DNA from: a virus
Direction: 5' to 3' (one strand)
DNA length: 33,972 nucleotides
IMG/VR virus record: IMGVR_UViG_3300009504_000018
Location: 1 to 33,972 of that record
Shown: one piece after another, positions 1-7,406 of the stretch
Numbering within the stretch: the stretch's first letter is position 1
Layout of the letters: every line of letters begins with the position of its first letter
Notes under the pieces: model-generated
What the model was told of the DNA's origin: nothing
What the model saw: the letters and a program-made list of their open reading frames with translations, nothing else
Databases searched by the model: none
Translations under genes and position numbers: made by a program

Positions 1-1
1 C

Positions 2-1453
2 CTGGCTAAGGGCGTGAAGCGGCGCAGCAAGCAGCTACACCTTTGGGAGAAGGAGACCGCAGACCCGGCCGCAGAACGCAGCCGCGCAACAATGTGGGAC
101 GTTCCTAGATTCGCCGAGTATCACGGCTACCACATTATCGTGACCGAGAATGTGGTAGATGCTCGCCAGTGGGTCATGTGGGACGCCTGGATTCTGGCAA
201 TGACGAGCTTGGGGTACGATTATCACGTTGTTTACTTCAACAGCATGTTCGCCCATCTCGATCCGCGCCGAGTGGAGAGCCTGACCGACTTTGCGCCGCA
301 GAGCCGCGACCGCATGTACGTCGTCTTCTGGAAGCGGGGCAACAAACGGCCCGATCTGGACTTTCGTCCCCGCGCCCACTGCGCCCGCTGCGAACAAGAA
401 GTCGAGGCGGTTCAGTCTTGGAAGCGAACCAAGACGGTGCAAGCCCTGGGCGGCCGTTGGGGGCGGTATGGCGACCAGTACGTCTACGCCTGCCCCAACT
501 GCGCGGATATTGTTCAGCCTTTCTTCTTTGCCGCTTACAACGCCATTGACTGGAGCTTGCCCTCAGAACGGATCGGCGACCGGCAACGGCCGTTGAAGGA
601 AAAGACAATCCAGCGCATCGAGGAAGGCTTGCGCCGATTCGCGGGGCAATATCTGATGGTTCAGTTGGCTTATGGTCGCCAAAGTAATTGCGCCGTTCCC
701 ACTGGTGGGGCCATGTTCACCCAAACAACGGCTGAGACTGTGGGATTAGCTATGCCGTTTGTGCTTAACACTCTTCACGGCGGGACAACGATCCGTGATA
801 TGTCAGAGGCTATGCAAACCCAAACAGCGCGACAGGGCTTGGGGTTAGCTATGCCATTTCTCTCCATTCAGTACACCCCAGGTTACAACAAGAGCGTTGG
901 CGAGCCGCTGGGCGCGGTGACGGCGCAAGATCATCATGCGCTGGTGCAGCCGATGCCGTTTATTTCTGTCCAGCGCATTCACAACAAAAGCAAGGGGATA
1001 GGCGATCCTCTGGACACATTCGTTGCGGGCGGCAACCATCACGGCCTGGTTATGCCCGCCCCCTTTATGACCAGTTATTACGGCAGCGGTGGGCAGATTC
1101 GCGGCCTCGATGAAGCAGCCGGAACAATGACTGGCAATGACCGGCACGGCCTGGTTATGCCTTTCCTGTTGGGTTACGCCAACAGCGAATCTCCGGCCCG
1201 TTCGGCCGTTGAGCCGCTGCGAACGATGCACACTGAGAACGGGCAAGGGCTGGCCCAGCCTGCGCCAACGGCGAAGGTAGACGATTGCCACTTCCGCATG
1301 TTGCAGCCGCACGAAGTAGGGCGGGGGATGGCCTTTCCTGACAGTTATCGGGTATTAGGGACAAAGCGCGACCAGGTGCGTCAGTATGGGAATGCAGTGA
1401 CGCCGCCTGTCATGCGTATGATTCTGGAGCGGTGCGCGGCAACGCTCCAGTAA
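2..1453 (+). CDS. C5-cytosine DNA methyltransferase, 5'-truncated by the window edge
   Basis: This enzyme should transfer a methyl group from S-adenosylmethionine to cytosine in DNA. The frame is open to the window edge, so the motif I SAM loop and the catalytic PCQ-type motif IV lie upstream. Visible, counting from the GTG at 14, are the ENV motif VI (TENVVDA, residues 44-50), the motif VIII region (PQSRDRMYVV, 95-104), a CxxC...CxxC zinc pair (C123/C126 and C160/C163), and the C-terminal motifs IX/X (RMLQPHEVGRGMAFPDSY and QYGNAVTPPV). Between about 215 and 416, where target recognition should lie, there are six imperfect repeats of about 33-36 residues, each ending in a GLVMPF-like string. 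It is the first gene of a DNA-modification operon. The family is secure; the target sequence is unknown. Confidence 0.9.
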   Translation: MAKGVKRRSKQLHLWEKETADPAAERSRATMWDVPRFAEYHGYHIIVTENVVDARQWVMWDAWILAMTSLGYDYHVVYFNSMFAHLDPRRVESLTDFAPQSRDRMYVVFWKRGNKRPDLDFRPRAHCARCEQEVEAVQSWKRTKTVQALGGRWGRYGDQYVYACPNCADIVQPFFFAAYNAIDWSLPSERIGDRQRPLKEKTIQRIEEGLRRFAGQYLMVQLAYGRQSNCAVPTGGAMFTQTTAETVGLAMPFVLNTLHGGTTIRDMSEAMQTQTARQGLGLAMPFLSIQYTPGYNKSVGEPLGAVTAQDHHALVQPMPFISVQRIHNKSKGIGDPLDTFVAGGNHHGLVMPAPFMTSYYGSGGQIRGLDEAAGTMTGNDRHGLVMPFLLGYANSESPARSAVEPLRTMHTENGQGLAQPAPTAKVDDCHFRMLQPHEVGRGMAFPDSYRVLGTKRDQVRQYGNAVTPPVMRMILERCAATLQ

Positions 1454-1468
1454 GGGAGAGAATGAATC

Positions 1469-1600
1469 ATGATTTGGTTAATCGGACTGGTAATTTTCGT
1501 GTTGTGGGCGTTGGTCTTATTTGTGGTAATGGCTTGTATGGTTGTTTCCGGCCGTCAGGAAAAGGCCGGGCAAGACACAAGCGGCGTAAAAACATTATGA
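1469..1600 (+). CDS. 43-residue single-pass membrane protein
   Basis: This short gene encodes MIWLIGLVIFVLWALVLF followed by more hydrophobic residues and a polar tail, which is one N-terminal transmembrane helix (about residues 2-26) with a 17-residue hydrophilic C-terminus. A GGGAGAG ribosome site lies about 8 bases before the ATG. Its TGA overlaps the ATG of the next gene as ATGA, the same coupling used along the operon, which is the main reason to accept so short a gene. The function is unknown. Small membrane proteins in phages can be holins, superinfection-exclusion factors or anchors, and nothing here decides between them. Confidence 0.72.
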   Translation: MIWLIGLVIFVLWALVLFVVMACMVVSGRQEKAGQDTSGVKTL

Positions 1601-2070
1601 ACCAAATGGATACCCCCGTACCGCCTGAGCTTTTAGACCTTCTTCGTTTTATGTGTCAAACGTGGGCGAAAATAGATGAATGGGCGTATGCCCACGTTGA
1701 GCCTGACTCTCTCATTCACTACCCCGTTGTTCAAGGGACGCGCAACCAGATCGATTTACGGCGCATAGGCGAACAGAATTATGATGTAACAAACATCCGC
1801 AAAGCGGTAGATTGGATACTAAAGCAAGAGACGGCAAAAAGGCCGGAATTTAGCTATTTTGATTTCAAGCCAGAAATAGCTACCGACATTGACCGCGCAT
1901 CTGGCGAATGTCGCTGGACGCTTGAGGAGACGGATTGGTACAGCATGTGGAACGGCGAATGCGGCGCGGTTTGGTCTTTGGAGGTTGGCGGGCCGACTGA
2001 GAATAAGATGGCCTACTGTCCGCAGTGTGGACGGCCGTTGGTTGAAGTTGCAGAGGACGAAGAAGAATGA
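1597..2070 (+). CDS. Unknown protein with C-terminal zinc-ribbon-like motif
   Basis: This is a 158-residue soluble protein with no family I recognise. The ATG at 1597 is chosen because it overlaps the stop of the preceding small membrane gene (ATGA); a longer frame from 1432 would run across that gene. The last third holds GEC...YCPQCGRPL, with CPQCG matching one half of a zinc ribbon and an earlier Cys (GECGAVW) as a possible partner. The C-terminus is acidic (EDEEE). It ends in an ATGA overlap with the adenine methyltransferase gene, so the two are probably translationally coupled. A helper role in DNA modification is inference from position only. Confidence 0.75.
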   Translation: MNQMDTPVPPELLDLLRFMCQTWAKIDEWAYAHVEPDSLIHYPVVQGTRNQIDLRRIGEQNYDVTNIRKAVDWILKQETAKRPEFSYFDFKPEIATDIDRASGECRWTLEETDWYSMWNGECGAVWSLEVGGPTENKMAYCPQCGRPLVEVAEDEEE

Positions 2071-2723
2071 ACAATGCCCAACTAATTAACCAAACAAGTC
2101 TGACGGTTGAACATTATACGCCGCCTGAGATTATTGCTCTTGTTCACCAGATGTGGGGTGAGGATGGAATTGATTTCGACCCGGCTTCTTCGCCGGTCGC
2201 TAACCAAACGGTTCGCGCCCGCGTTATTTGCACGGCTCCAAAGTGTCACCAGATCGGCGTGACTGTCGGGCTGCCGCTGATGAACACGGATGATAGGGGC
2301 GGGCTTGATGTGGGATGGCACGGCCGTGTCTGGCTTAACCACCCGTTCGGCCAGCCGGTCGCGCCGTGCAAAACGGATTGCGTCAAAGCCTCCTGCCGTA
2401 AGCGTGGCTATCACGTAACGCATGGACTGCCGGGCAGCAGTAATTGGATCAATAAGTTTCTGGCTGAGTATCGCGTTGGGCGGATGGAAGAGGGGATCAG
2501 CATCCAGTATGCAGCTACCAGCGAAGCGTGGTTTCGGCCGTTGCATAACTACGCCCGTTGTTGGATATATGGCCGGACAAACTACATGGACGCTGACGGC
2601 CGTCGGCAGATGGGGGCGACGAAAGGTAGTTGTCTGGTTTATGTGGGGCGACGTTGGGCTGAGTTCCAAAGTATTTTTTCGGATATTGGACGGGTTGATT
2701 TAGCCGGCGCTGACTGGATGTAG
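2067..2723 (+). CDS. Phage Dam-like N6-adenine DNA methyltransferase
   Basis: The 218-residue protein resembles the phage Dam family (PF05869 type), which methylates adenine N6. It has YTPPEII (residues 17-23), DFDPAS (36-41), GRVWLNHPFG (86-95) and an SNWINKFLAEY segment (125-135). In the catalytic position the usual NPPY appears as NHPF, a conservative but unusual variant. Between that motif and NWINK lies a Cys/His-rich insert (C101, C105, C110, H116, H119) that may bind metal. The start is fixed by the ATGA overlap with the gene before. The neighbouring C5-methyltransferase and the downstream DpdA-like gene make this a multi-modification locus. The family is likely; catalytic activity with NHPF is not proven. 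Confidence 0.82.
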   Translation: MNNAQLINQTSLTVEHYTPPEIIALVHQMWGEDGIDFDPASSPVANQTVRARVICTAPKCHQIGVTVGLPLMNTDDRGGLDVGWHGRVWLNHPFGQPVAPCKTDCVKASCRKRGYHVTHGLPGSSNWINKFLAEYRVGRMEEGISIQYAATSEAWFRPLHNYARCWIYGRTNYMDADGRRQMGATKGSCLVYVGRRWAEFQSIFSDIGRVDLAGADWM

Positions 2724-2731
2724 GTACATCA

Positions 2732-3235
2732 ATGTGGAATGAAACAGATTTGAATCAAATTTTGGCGGGCAACCCTGATTTGGCTCTGGTTGATGGCGAG
2801 CGTAGTTACCAGCTTGATCGGGGTGGTTCATTCAATACGAAGGTTGCCTCAGCTCCCGCCCGGCCACAGCCACGGCTTACGCCCAGCGGCTTGACTGGCC
2901 CGGAGCGCCGGTTTGCCCTACAGATTCTTGAGCCAGGCTTAACGACTGAGTTCGTTTTCTGGTTGTACGAGCCAGAGATACGGATGAAGGGTCAGACGTA
3001 CACGCCGGACTTCTTCGCCCTGGGCGTTGACGGCGTGACGCGGCTGTATGAGATCAAGGGCGCGAAGAAGTTGGGCAGCCAGGATCGCAGTTCGGCAAAG
3101 ATTCGGTGGGCGACGGCCGTCTATGGCAGCGACCGGATTAAGTTCTTTTGGGCGAAAGAGAAAGATGACGGCGGTTGGCTTATCCGCGAGGTTAAGACGA
3201 GCGTAGCGCCGGCGCGGTGTTTGAGGGATGGGTAA
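2732..3235 (+). CDS. PD-(D/E)XK endonuclease, DUF1064-like
   Basis: The 167-residue protein carries the nuclease core as GPERRFALQI (E58), YTPDFFAL (D93) and YEIKGAKK (E107-x-K109). This order is typical of the small phage endonucleases grouped as DUF1064 or VRR-like proteins, which cut DNA or resolve branched DNA. The N-terminal 50 residues are low in complexity and Pro/Ala rich. It lies between the adenine methyltransferase and the YaaA-like gene, two genes before the HerA-type ATPase, so a nuclease-translocase pairing is possible but is inference. The spacing to the gene before is 8 bases with a weak ribosome site. Confidence 0.82.
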   Translation: MWNETDLNQILAGNPDLALVDGERSYQLDRGGSFNTKVASAPARPQPRLTPSGLTGPERRFALQILEPGLTTEFVFWLYEPEIRMKGQTYTPDFFALGVDGVTRLYEIKGAKKLGSQDRSSAKIRWATAVYGSDRIKFFWAKEKDDGGWLIREVKTSVAPARCLRDG

Positions 3236-3236
3236 T

Positions 3237-3746
3237 ATGAATAATGCTCTTGCTTTGATTTCCTGCTGTAAAAGCAAATTGGATACAAGGACGGCCGTGC
3301 CTGCGTACCAACTGTACACCAGCCATCTGTTTAAGGCGCAGTACAACTACGCCACGTTGGTTTTAGGATTGCGGCCCAACAGGATTTACATTCTGTCCGA
3401 CTATTACGGGTTAGTTCGCAGCGATCAACCTATCACGCCTTACAAGGCGGCGACATTAGCCAAAATGAGCCGGGATGATAAGGTTTTTTGGTTACAGCGC
3501 GTTTGGGACGGCCTCGGTATTCCCCTGGCCTTTGCGGGGCGTGGGGCCACCTTGCACCTGATGGCCGGGCAGCTTTATCGCCGTTTTATGGTTTCTGGTT
3601 TGGATGAGCGTGGCGTGATCTGGCGCGTTCCCCACCCGCAGTCATTCGGTTACGGTCAGCAACTTTCCTGGTATCAATCTCAAATTAAATCGAAACAAGC
3701 GTCCTGGATATGGCAACGGCCGTTACCCGCGAAGTATTTATCATGA
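3237..3746 (+). CDS. YaaA/DUF6884-like protein
   Basis: The protein opens LALISCCKSKLD, followed by AYQLYTSHLFKAQYNYA and IYILSDYYGLVRSDQPITPY. That series is typical of the DUF6884 group, distantly related to the YaaA (DUF328) fold. I choose the ATG at 3237 (169 residues) because the GAGGG ribosome site at about 3223 is well spaced for it; an in-frame ATG at 3228 sits almost on that site. The stop overlaps the next start as ATGA. YaaA-type proteins bind DNA, and from memory one family member acts in the bacterial 7-deazaguanine DNA (Dpd) pathway. With a DpdA-like gene in the same operon, a role in base modification is plausible but unproven. Confidence 0.75.
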   Translation: MNNALALISCCKSKLDTRTAVPAYQLYTSHLFKAQYNYATLVLGLRPNRIYILSDYYGLVRSDQPITPYKAATLAKMSRDDKVFWLQRVWDGLGIPLAFAGRGATLHLMAGQLYRRFMVSGLDERGVIWRVPHPQSFGYGQQLSWYQSQIKSKQASWIWQRPLPAKYLS

Positions 3747-4600
3747 ACAACAATTTTCTTAATCTGGAAACGTCTGAAATATGGCAAATCACGCCTGATG
3801 ATTTGATCGGTAACTCGATTGCCATCCTGGGAATTAACGGCAGCGGTAAGAGCAACTCGGCGGCCGTGTTGATGGAGGAGGCTTTAGCGTCGGGCATTCC
3901 CATCATCGTGATTGACATTGCCGGTGAATACCACACCCTGCGCGAACGGTACGACCATGTGACGGTTATTGGCCGGTCGCTTAACGCAAAATTTTGCGAG
4001 GTTGATTTACTGGTGGATATAGAGAATGTCTGCGACGTGGCCACAAAGGTTTACGCCAATGCGGTTAGCGTCGTCTTCGACATGAGCGGAATCAAGCAGG
4101 TGGATCGGTTCATGCTGCTCAATTATTTCCTGACAACTATCTGGGAGTTGTCGGCCCAACTGCGCATCCCCACCATGATATTTTTGGAGGAGGCGCACAA
4201 TTGGATACCGCAGCAGGGGCGGACGAGCGCGACTGATGTGGTCATTGATATGGCGTGCGAAGGGCGCAAGCGGGGCATTTCGCTGGTGATGATTGGGCAG
4301 CGGAGCGCCCGCATTGACAAGGACACGCTCACCCAGGCCAAGATAGGGATTTTACACCGAGTTAATCACCCACTGGACATGAAGGTTTACATTGACATGA
4401 TTCCTCGCCCGCCGCGCTATGTGCGCGATACGGTCTACAAGCTGCGAGACGGCGAGGTGATTGTCCTGTACAAGGAGAAAGTGCTGCGGGTGCAGATGCG
4501 CCGCCGCCACACCCGTCACCCAGGGGCTACGCCGACAATGGATATGATTCCGGCCAAGAGCAAGCAACTGTCTTTGCTGGACTTAATGGGGGCGGCATGA
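3743..4600 (+). CDS. HerA/FtsK-type P-loop ATPase (DUF87-like)
   Basis: The 285-residue ATPase has Walker A GINGSGKS (residues 30-37), the HerA-family DIAGEYH string (58-64), Walker B MIFLEEAHNW (145-154) and a GQRSARID segment (185-192) at the sensor position. The RKRG at 175-178 may supply an arginine finger. HerA-like proteins form hexameric rings that move double-stranded DNA, often with a nuclease partner such as NurA. No NurA is visible, but a PD-(D/E)XK nuclease lies two genes upstream. The start at 3743 follows the ATGA overlap, not the upstream ATG at 3710. It is short for HerA and lacks the N-terminal HAS barrel domain. Its phage role (repair, packaging, defence or anti-defence) is open. 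Confidence 0.85.
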   Translation: MNNNFLNLETSEIWQITPDDLIGNSIAILGINGSGKSNSAAVLMEEALASGIPIIVIDIAGEYHTLRERYDHVTVIGRSLNAKFCEVDLLVDIENVCDVATKVYANAVSVVFDMSGIKQVDRFMLLNYFLTTIWELSAQLRIPTMIFLEEAHNWIPQQGRTSATDVVIDMACEGRKRGISLVMIGQRSARIDKDTLTQAKIGILHRVNHPLDMKVYIDMIPRPPRYVRDTVYKLRDGEVIVLYKEKVLRVQMRRRHTRHPGATPTMDMIPAKSKQLSLLDLMGAA

Positions 4601-4797
4601 AATCAAAAGTTAAGTGTGACTGGATTATTGCCTATGACGGTTCGCACGGCCGTAACGCCTACGCTGTCGAATGTAAGCGGTGCGGCGTCATGCAGCGGTT
4701 TGTTACGCCTATCTCGTTGGATGTCTATTTAGCGGCAATTCGCGCTTTCCAGAATATTCACGCGAATTGCAAGCTGGAGAAGGTAGAGACGACATGA
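4597..4797 (+). CDS. Small unknown protein with CxxC
   Basis: This is a 66-residue protein with a CKRCGVMQRF segment in the middle and another Cys near each end (C7 and C58), possibly a small metal-binding fold. ATGA overlaps bind it to the ATPase gene before and the gene after. I recognise no family. The coupling and codon use like its neighbours make it a credible gene. Confidence 0.68.
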   Translation: MKSKVKCDWIIAYDGSHGRNAYAVECKRCGVMQRFVTPISLDVYLAAIRAFQNIHANCKLEKVETT

Positions 4798-5153
4798 GGA
4801 AATCAAAGACGTACCAGGGATTGATGGAGATTGCGATTGTAGAGACGCCTAATGCGGCCGTTGAATGCCGAGATAGTGTTTTCATCCGGTATACGCCTGA
4901 GAGTAACGGGATTGGTCCCGTTTTGTCGGTTACGCAGCGGGAGACGCCGCCGACTGACGCGGAGATGAACCGTTGGGCGGGCATATTTAAGCAGTTCCAC
5001 CCGCGCATAGCGGGGGACGCTTTGATAACCGATGGCGGTTCAGTGAATGGTTATCATATCCGTCGCATCTCGATGCCAGCGGAATACCCTCTCCCCAAGA
5101 AGGCGATCAAACAAGAGGAAGAAACAAATGAACCAGAAGAGACGATGGGCTAA
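4794..5153 (+). CDS. Unknown protein, 119 residues
   Basis: The start at 4794 is fixed by an ATGA overlap; an in-frame start at 4680 would run inside the previous gene. The protein has a globular-looking N-terminal part (MEIAIVETPNAAVECRD...) and a charged tail rich in Lys and Glu (KQEEETNEPEET). No family is recognised. Its C-terminal end overlaps the next gene by 26 bases, in line with operon packing. Confidence 0.66.
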   Translation: MRKSKTYQGLMEIAIVETPNAAVECRDSVFIRYTPESNGIGPVLSVTQRETPPTDAEMNRWAGIFKQFHPRIAGDALITDGGSVNGYHIRRISMPAEYPLPKKAIKQEEETNEPEETMG

Positions 5154-5631
5154 ACGAGGCCGAAAAAACAACCCAGATGATATTGTAATGATAGTGAATG
5201 GGAGAATTGTTACCATCGCTGAGGTTTTGGCAGCCAAGAGAAAGAACAATGAAAGAAATCTTTCTTGGAAACGCATGGAGGGGTTTCGCGTTATCCCCTG
5301 CTGGGTGTGGGTTTTTGATAATGGCCCGACATTCCCTTTTGGGGGGACATGGTTATACGTTAGAACATCCAGGTGCGATTATCGGATAGGCAAAGATTAT
5401 CATTCCTTTGGTATTAAAGAACAGATAATGAGCCAGTTCCTCCAAGACGGTCTTTGTTACGAGGAGTGGAAACGTACCTTTTTGAATACGTATTCCAAGC
5501 CAGACGCGAAACTGCCGGGACGACCAAACGCGACGGCGCTTGGGTGGGCTGTTGTGTATAGGAGGAAGCTGGAGCGGGTTTTTGCGGAAAAATCGTTAGC
5601 CTATGAATATGCGCGTGAGGTTTGTCCATGA
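5128..5631 (+). CDS. Unknown basic protein, 167 residues
   Basis: The ATG at 5128 is preceded by AGAGGAAG at a good distance; the longer frame from 5047 lies mostly inside the gene before. The first 20 residues are strongly basic (MNQKRRWAKRGRKNN), which could contact nucleic acid. The middle is rich in aromatic residues (PCWVWVFDNG, GGTWLYVRT). The TGA overlaps the next gene as ATGA. I recognise no family. Confidence 0.66.
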   Translation: MNQKRRWAKRGRKNNPDDIVMIVNGRIVTIAEVLAAKRKNNERNLSWKRMEGFRVIPCWVWVFDNGPTFPFGGTWLYVRTSRCDYRIGKDYHSFGIKEQIMSQFLQDGLCYEEWKRTFLNTYSKPDAKLPGRPNATALGWAVVYRRKLERVFAEKSLAYEYAREVCP

Positions 5632-6077
5632 AACTCATTCGAGGAGTCACAGTACATCAGCCCTGGGCATGGTGTATCAGTATGGCGGCCGTTGATCCTG
5701 AGCGGTATAAGCGGATTGAAAACCGGACGTGGGCGCCGCGCAACCATGTTGGGCATTACCTGGCAATTCATGCCGGGAAACGGGTTGACGATACGGCCTG
5801 GGAGATGATCCGGGAAATTGCTCCTGAAATATGGCTGCCCAAAGTGGCGGAGTTGGAATTAGGCGCGATTGTGGCGGTCTGCCGCCTCGCCAGGGTGATC
5901 GAGGATCAGTTGCAGGCCCCAGAAAGCCAGCGTCGTTGGCTGTTTGGGCCGAAGGGCTGGCTGTTGGAGGATGTGCGAATGATAGACCCTGTGCCGTGCC
6001 GCGGAGCGCAAGGGCTGTGGGAATTACCGCCGCTTGTGTATGGGCAGGTGCGCTCGAACTGGCTCAAAGGGAAATGA
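5628..6077 (+). CDS. ASCH-domain protein
   Basis: The 149-residue protein starts MKLIRGVTVHQPWAWCISMA and continues IENRTWAPRNHVGHYLAIHAGK. The HQPWAW and IENRTW strings are hallmarks of ASCH domains, a beta-barrel related to PUA that binds RNA or modified nucleotides. Later strings include GAIVAVCRLARVIED and WLFGPKGWLLEDVRMI, as in family members. ASCH and the related EVE and PUA folds include readers of modified bases, so its place in a DNA-modification operon, two genes before the DpdA-like gene, is suggestive. That link is inference. The start at 5628 is chosen from the ATGA overlap. Confidence 0.82.
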   Translation: MKLIRGVTVHQPWAWCISMAAVDPERYKRIENRTWAPRNHVGHYLAIHAGKRVDDTAWEMIREIAPEIWLPKVAELELGAIVAVCRLARVIEDQLQAPESQRRWLFGPKGWLLEDVRMIDPVPCRGAQGLWELPPLVYGQVRSNWLKGK

Positions 6078-6424
6078 GTATGCTTTACATTGAACGGGTT
6101 AGCGACGCTGGGGGCGGGATGTGGGTTTTGTTTGAGCACGGCCGTTTCCACCAGCCGATTGTTATATTGACTGACCACCAGGCGCAGCGCATTGCCTCAG
6201 AGATTGCGAGTAAGGTGGCCGTTGATACGGATGCCCCTATGCTGGTTGGCGACTTAGCCAGGCGGGTTAAAGAGCGGCGCACGGAGCTGCGCATAAGTCA
6301 GGCGGAGTATGCGGCCAAGTTGGGCGTCAGTCGGAATTATCTCAGCATGATTGAGCGGGGGAAGGCTGACAACATCAGCCTGGGGATTTACCGCACGATC
6401 ATGGCTGATTTACAGGGCGCGTGA
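6074..6424 (+). CDS. XRE-family helix-turn-helix regulator
   Basis: The 116-residue protein has a C-terminal XRE domain at about residues 60-112: DLARRVKERRTELRISQAEY, then AAKLGVSRNYLSMIERGKAD. The SQAEYAAKLGVSRNYLSMIE stretch is the helix-turn-helix. The N-terminal 58 residues (MWVLFEHGRFHQPIVIL...) are of unknown type. The start is set by the ATGA overlap with the ASCH gene. It probably binds an operator near this operon. Candidates in the window are the palindromes at 7407-7427, 9833-9857, 10138-10170 and 11174-11199, but none can be assigned from sequence alone. Confidence 0.88.
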   Translation: MSMLYIERVSDAGGGMWVLFEHGRFHQPIVILTDHQAQRIASEIASKVAVDTDAPMLVGDLARRVKERRTELRISQAEYAAKLGVSRNYLSMIERGKADNISLGIYRTIMADLQGA

Positions 6425-7341
6425 TGTTTCTTTTTACCGGCATCAACCCACGTTGGCAGTTATTCCCCTGGCTTCCCGCTGGCCTGCATGTCATGTACAG
6501 CGCCGGGGGAATGTGGGATAACGAGCGGGGCGAATGGCGCTCACGGCCGTTTCCACGTCTGGCCGGTATGCGCTGGTTAGACTGCGGGGGATTCACATTA
6601 CTCAACAGCTATGGCGACTATCCGTTTTCAGTCGCCGCTTACGCTAACCTGGTAGCCAGGCTGAAGCCCACTTTCTACGCCACAATGGATTACCCGTGCG
6701 AGCCGGAGATTAACCGGACGCTGACGCTTACCGACAATAGGACGCGCATCGAAGCGACGGTTGAGAATGCGGCCCGGCTGCTGGCGATGGAGAGTATGAT
6801 CGGGGTTGGCACGGCCGTGCCTGTCATCCAGGGGGATACGTTGGCTGAGTACCTTTACTGTATTGAGTTGTACGCGCAGCGGGGGTTAATTCGGCCGTAC
6901 ATGGCCGTAGGGTCTATGTGCAAGCGTAGCAACGACAAGCAGATTTTGGCCTTGCTGCCCGCCATCTACCAGGCGGCGACGGCCGTTGGGGTGGAGCGGC
7001 TGCACCTGTTCGGCCTGAAACTCTCCCGGATGTTACGGCCGTTGGATGGCTTGATCTGGTCGCGGGATAGCGCGGCCGTCCTCTTCGCCCAAAACAAATT
7101 CATGCGCGGCAAATTCAGCGGCCGTAGCTGGGCGAAATCGAAGGGCGACAAGAAGGCGGCCTTCGGCTATTTCTGGGACAGCGCTCATGAAGATAGCCTG
7201 TTGTACAGCGCGATTCAGCCGGGCGTCTGCCCGGATTGTGGGGGAATGGATGGCTGCTCGCCGTGCGAAGAGTTCGACTTGTGGGGCTGCCCAGATTGCG
7301 GCTTTAGTTGGGACGGCCAGCAGCCTATTTTAGCGGCCTGA
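6424..7341 (+). CDS. dpdA: DpdA-like DNA 7-deazaguanine transglycosylase (TGT superfamily)
   Basis: The 305-residue protein matches the phage/bacterial DpdA branch of tRNA-guanine transglycosylases, which swap guanine in DNA for a 7-deazaguanine base such as preQ0. Visible motifs are LDCGGF (52-57), FYATMDYPCEP (84-94, with D89 a likely catalytic acid), VPVIQGDTLAEYLYCIELY (132-150), YMAVGSMCKR (159-168), LHLFGLKLSR (193-202) and SRDSAAVLFA (213-222, D215). A C-terminal Cys set (C269/C272, C278/C281, C289/C292) forms a double zinc ribbon. No folE, queD, queE or queC gene is visible, so precursor would come from the host or from genes outside the window. It overlaps the XRE gene by one base; GTG at 6421 is an alternative start. 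It is the last gene of its operon. Confidence 0.84.
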   Translation: MFLFTGINPRWQLFPWLPAGLHVMYSAGGMWDNERGEWRSRPFPRLAGMRWLDCGGFTLLNSYGDYPFSVAAYANLVARLKPTFYATMDYPCEPEINRTLTLTDNRTRIEATVENAARLLAMESMIGVGTAVPVIQGDTLAEYLYCIELYAQRGLIRPYMAVGSMCKRSNDKQILALLPAIYQAATAVGVERLHLFGLKLSRMLRPLDGLIWSRDSAAVLFAQNKFMRGKFSGRSWAKSKGDKKAAFGYFWDSAHEDSLLYSAIQPGVCPDCGGMDGCSPCEEFDLWGCPDCGFSWDGQQPILAA

Positions 7342-7371
7342 TCCGGCCGTCCCCGTCCATTTTCTGCAATC

Positions 7372-7401
7372 TTGACAATTCAAGCGAATTGATGCTATAA
7401 T
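7372..7401 (+). promoter_or_regulatory. Strong sigma70-type promoter
   Basis: TTGACA (7372-7377) and TATAAT (7396-7401) are both perfect, with an 18-bp spacer and an extended TGC before the -10. It follows the end of the dpdA-like gene and should drive the operon 7452-9714 from a start near 7408. The promoters of the two RNA cassettes at 16553 and 32671 have the same layout. Confidence 0.88.
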
Positions 7402-7406
7402 TCCTT

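Noticed and set aside
1432-1596. Longer start for the gene at 1597
   Set aside because: The extension overlaps the methyltransferase end and the small membrane gene in another frame, and lacks a ribosome site. The ATGA overlap at 1597 is better.
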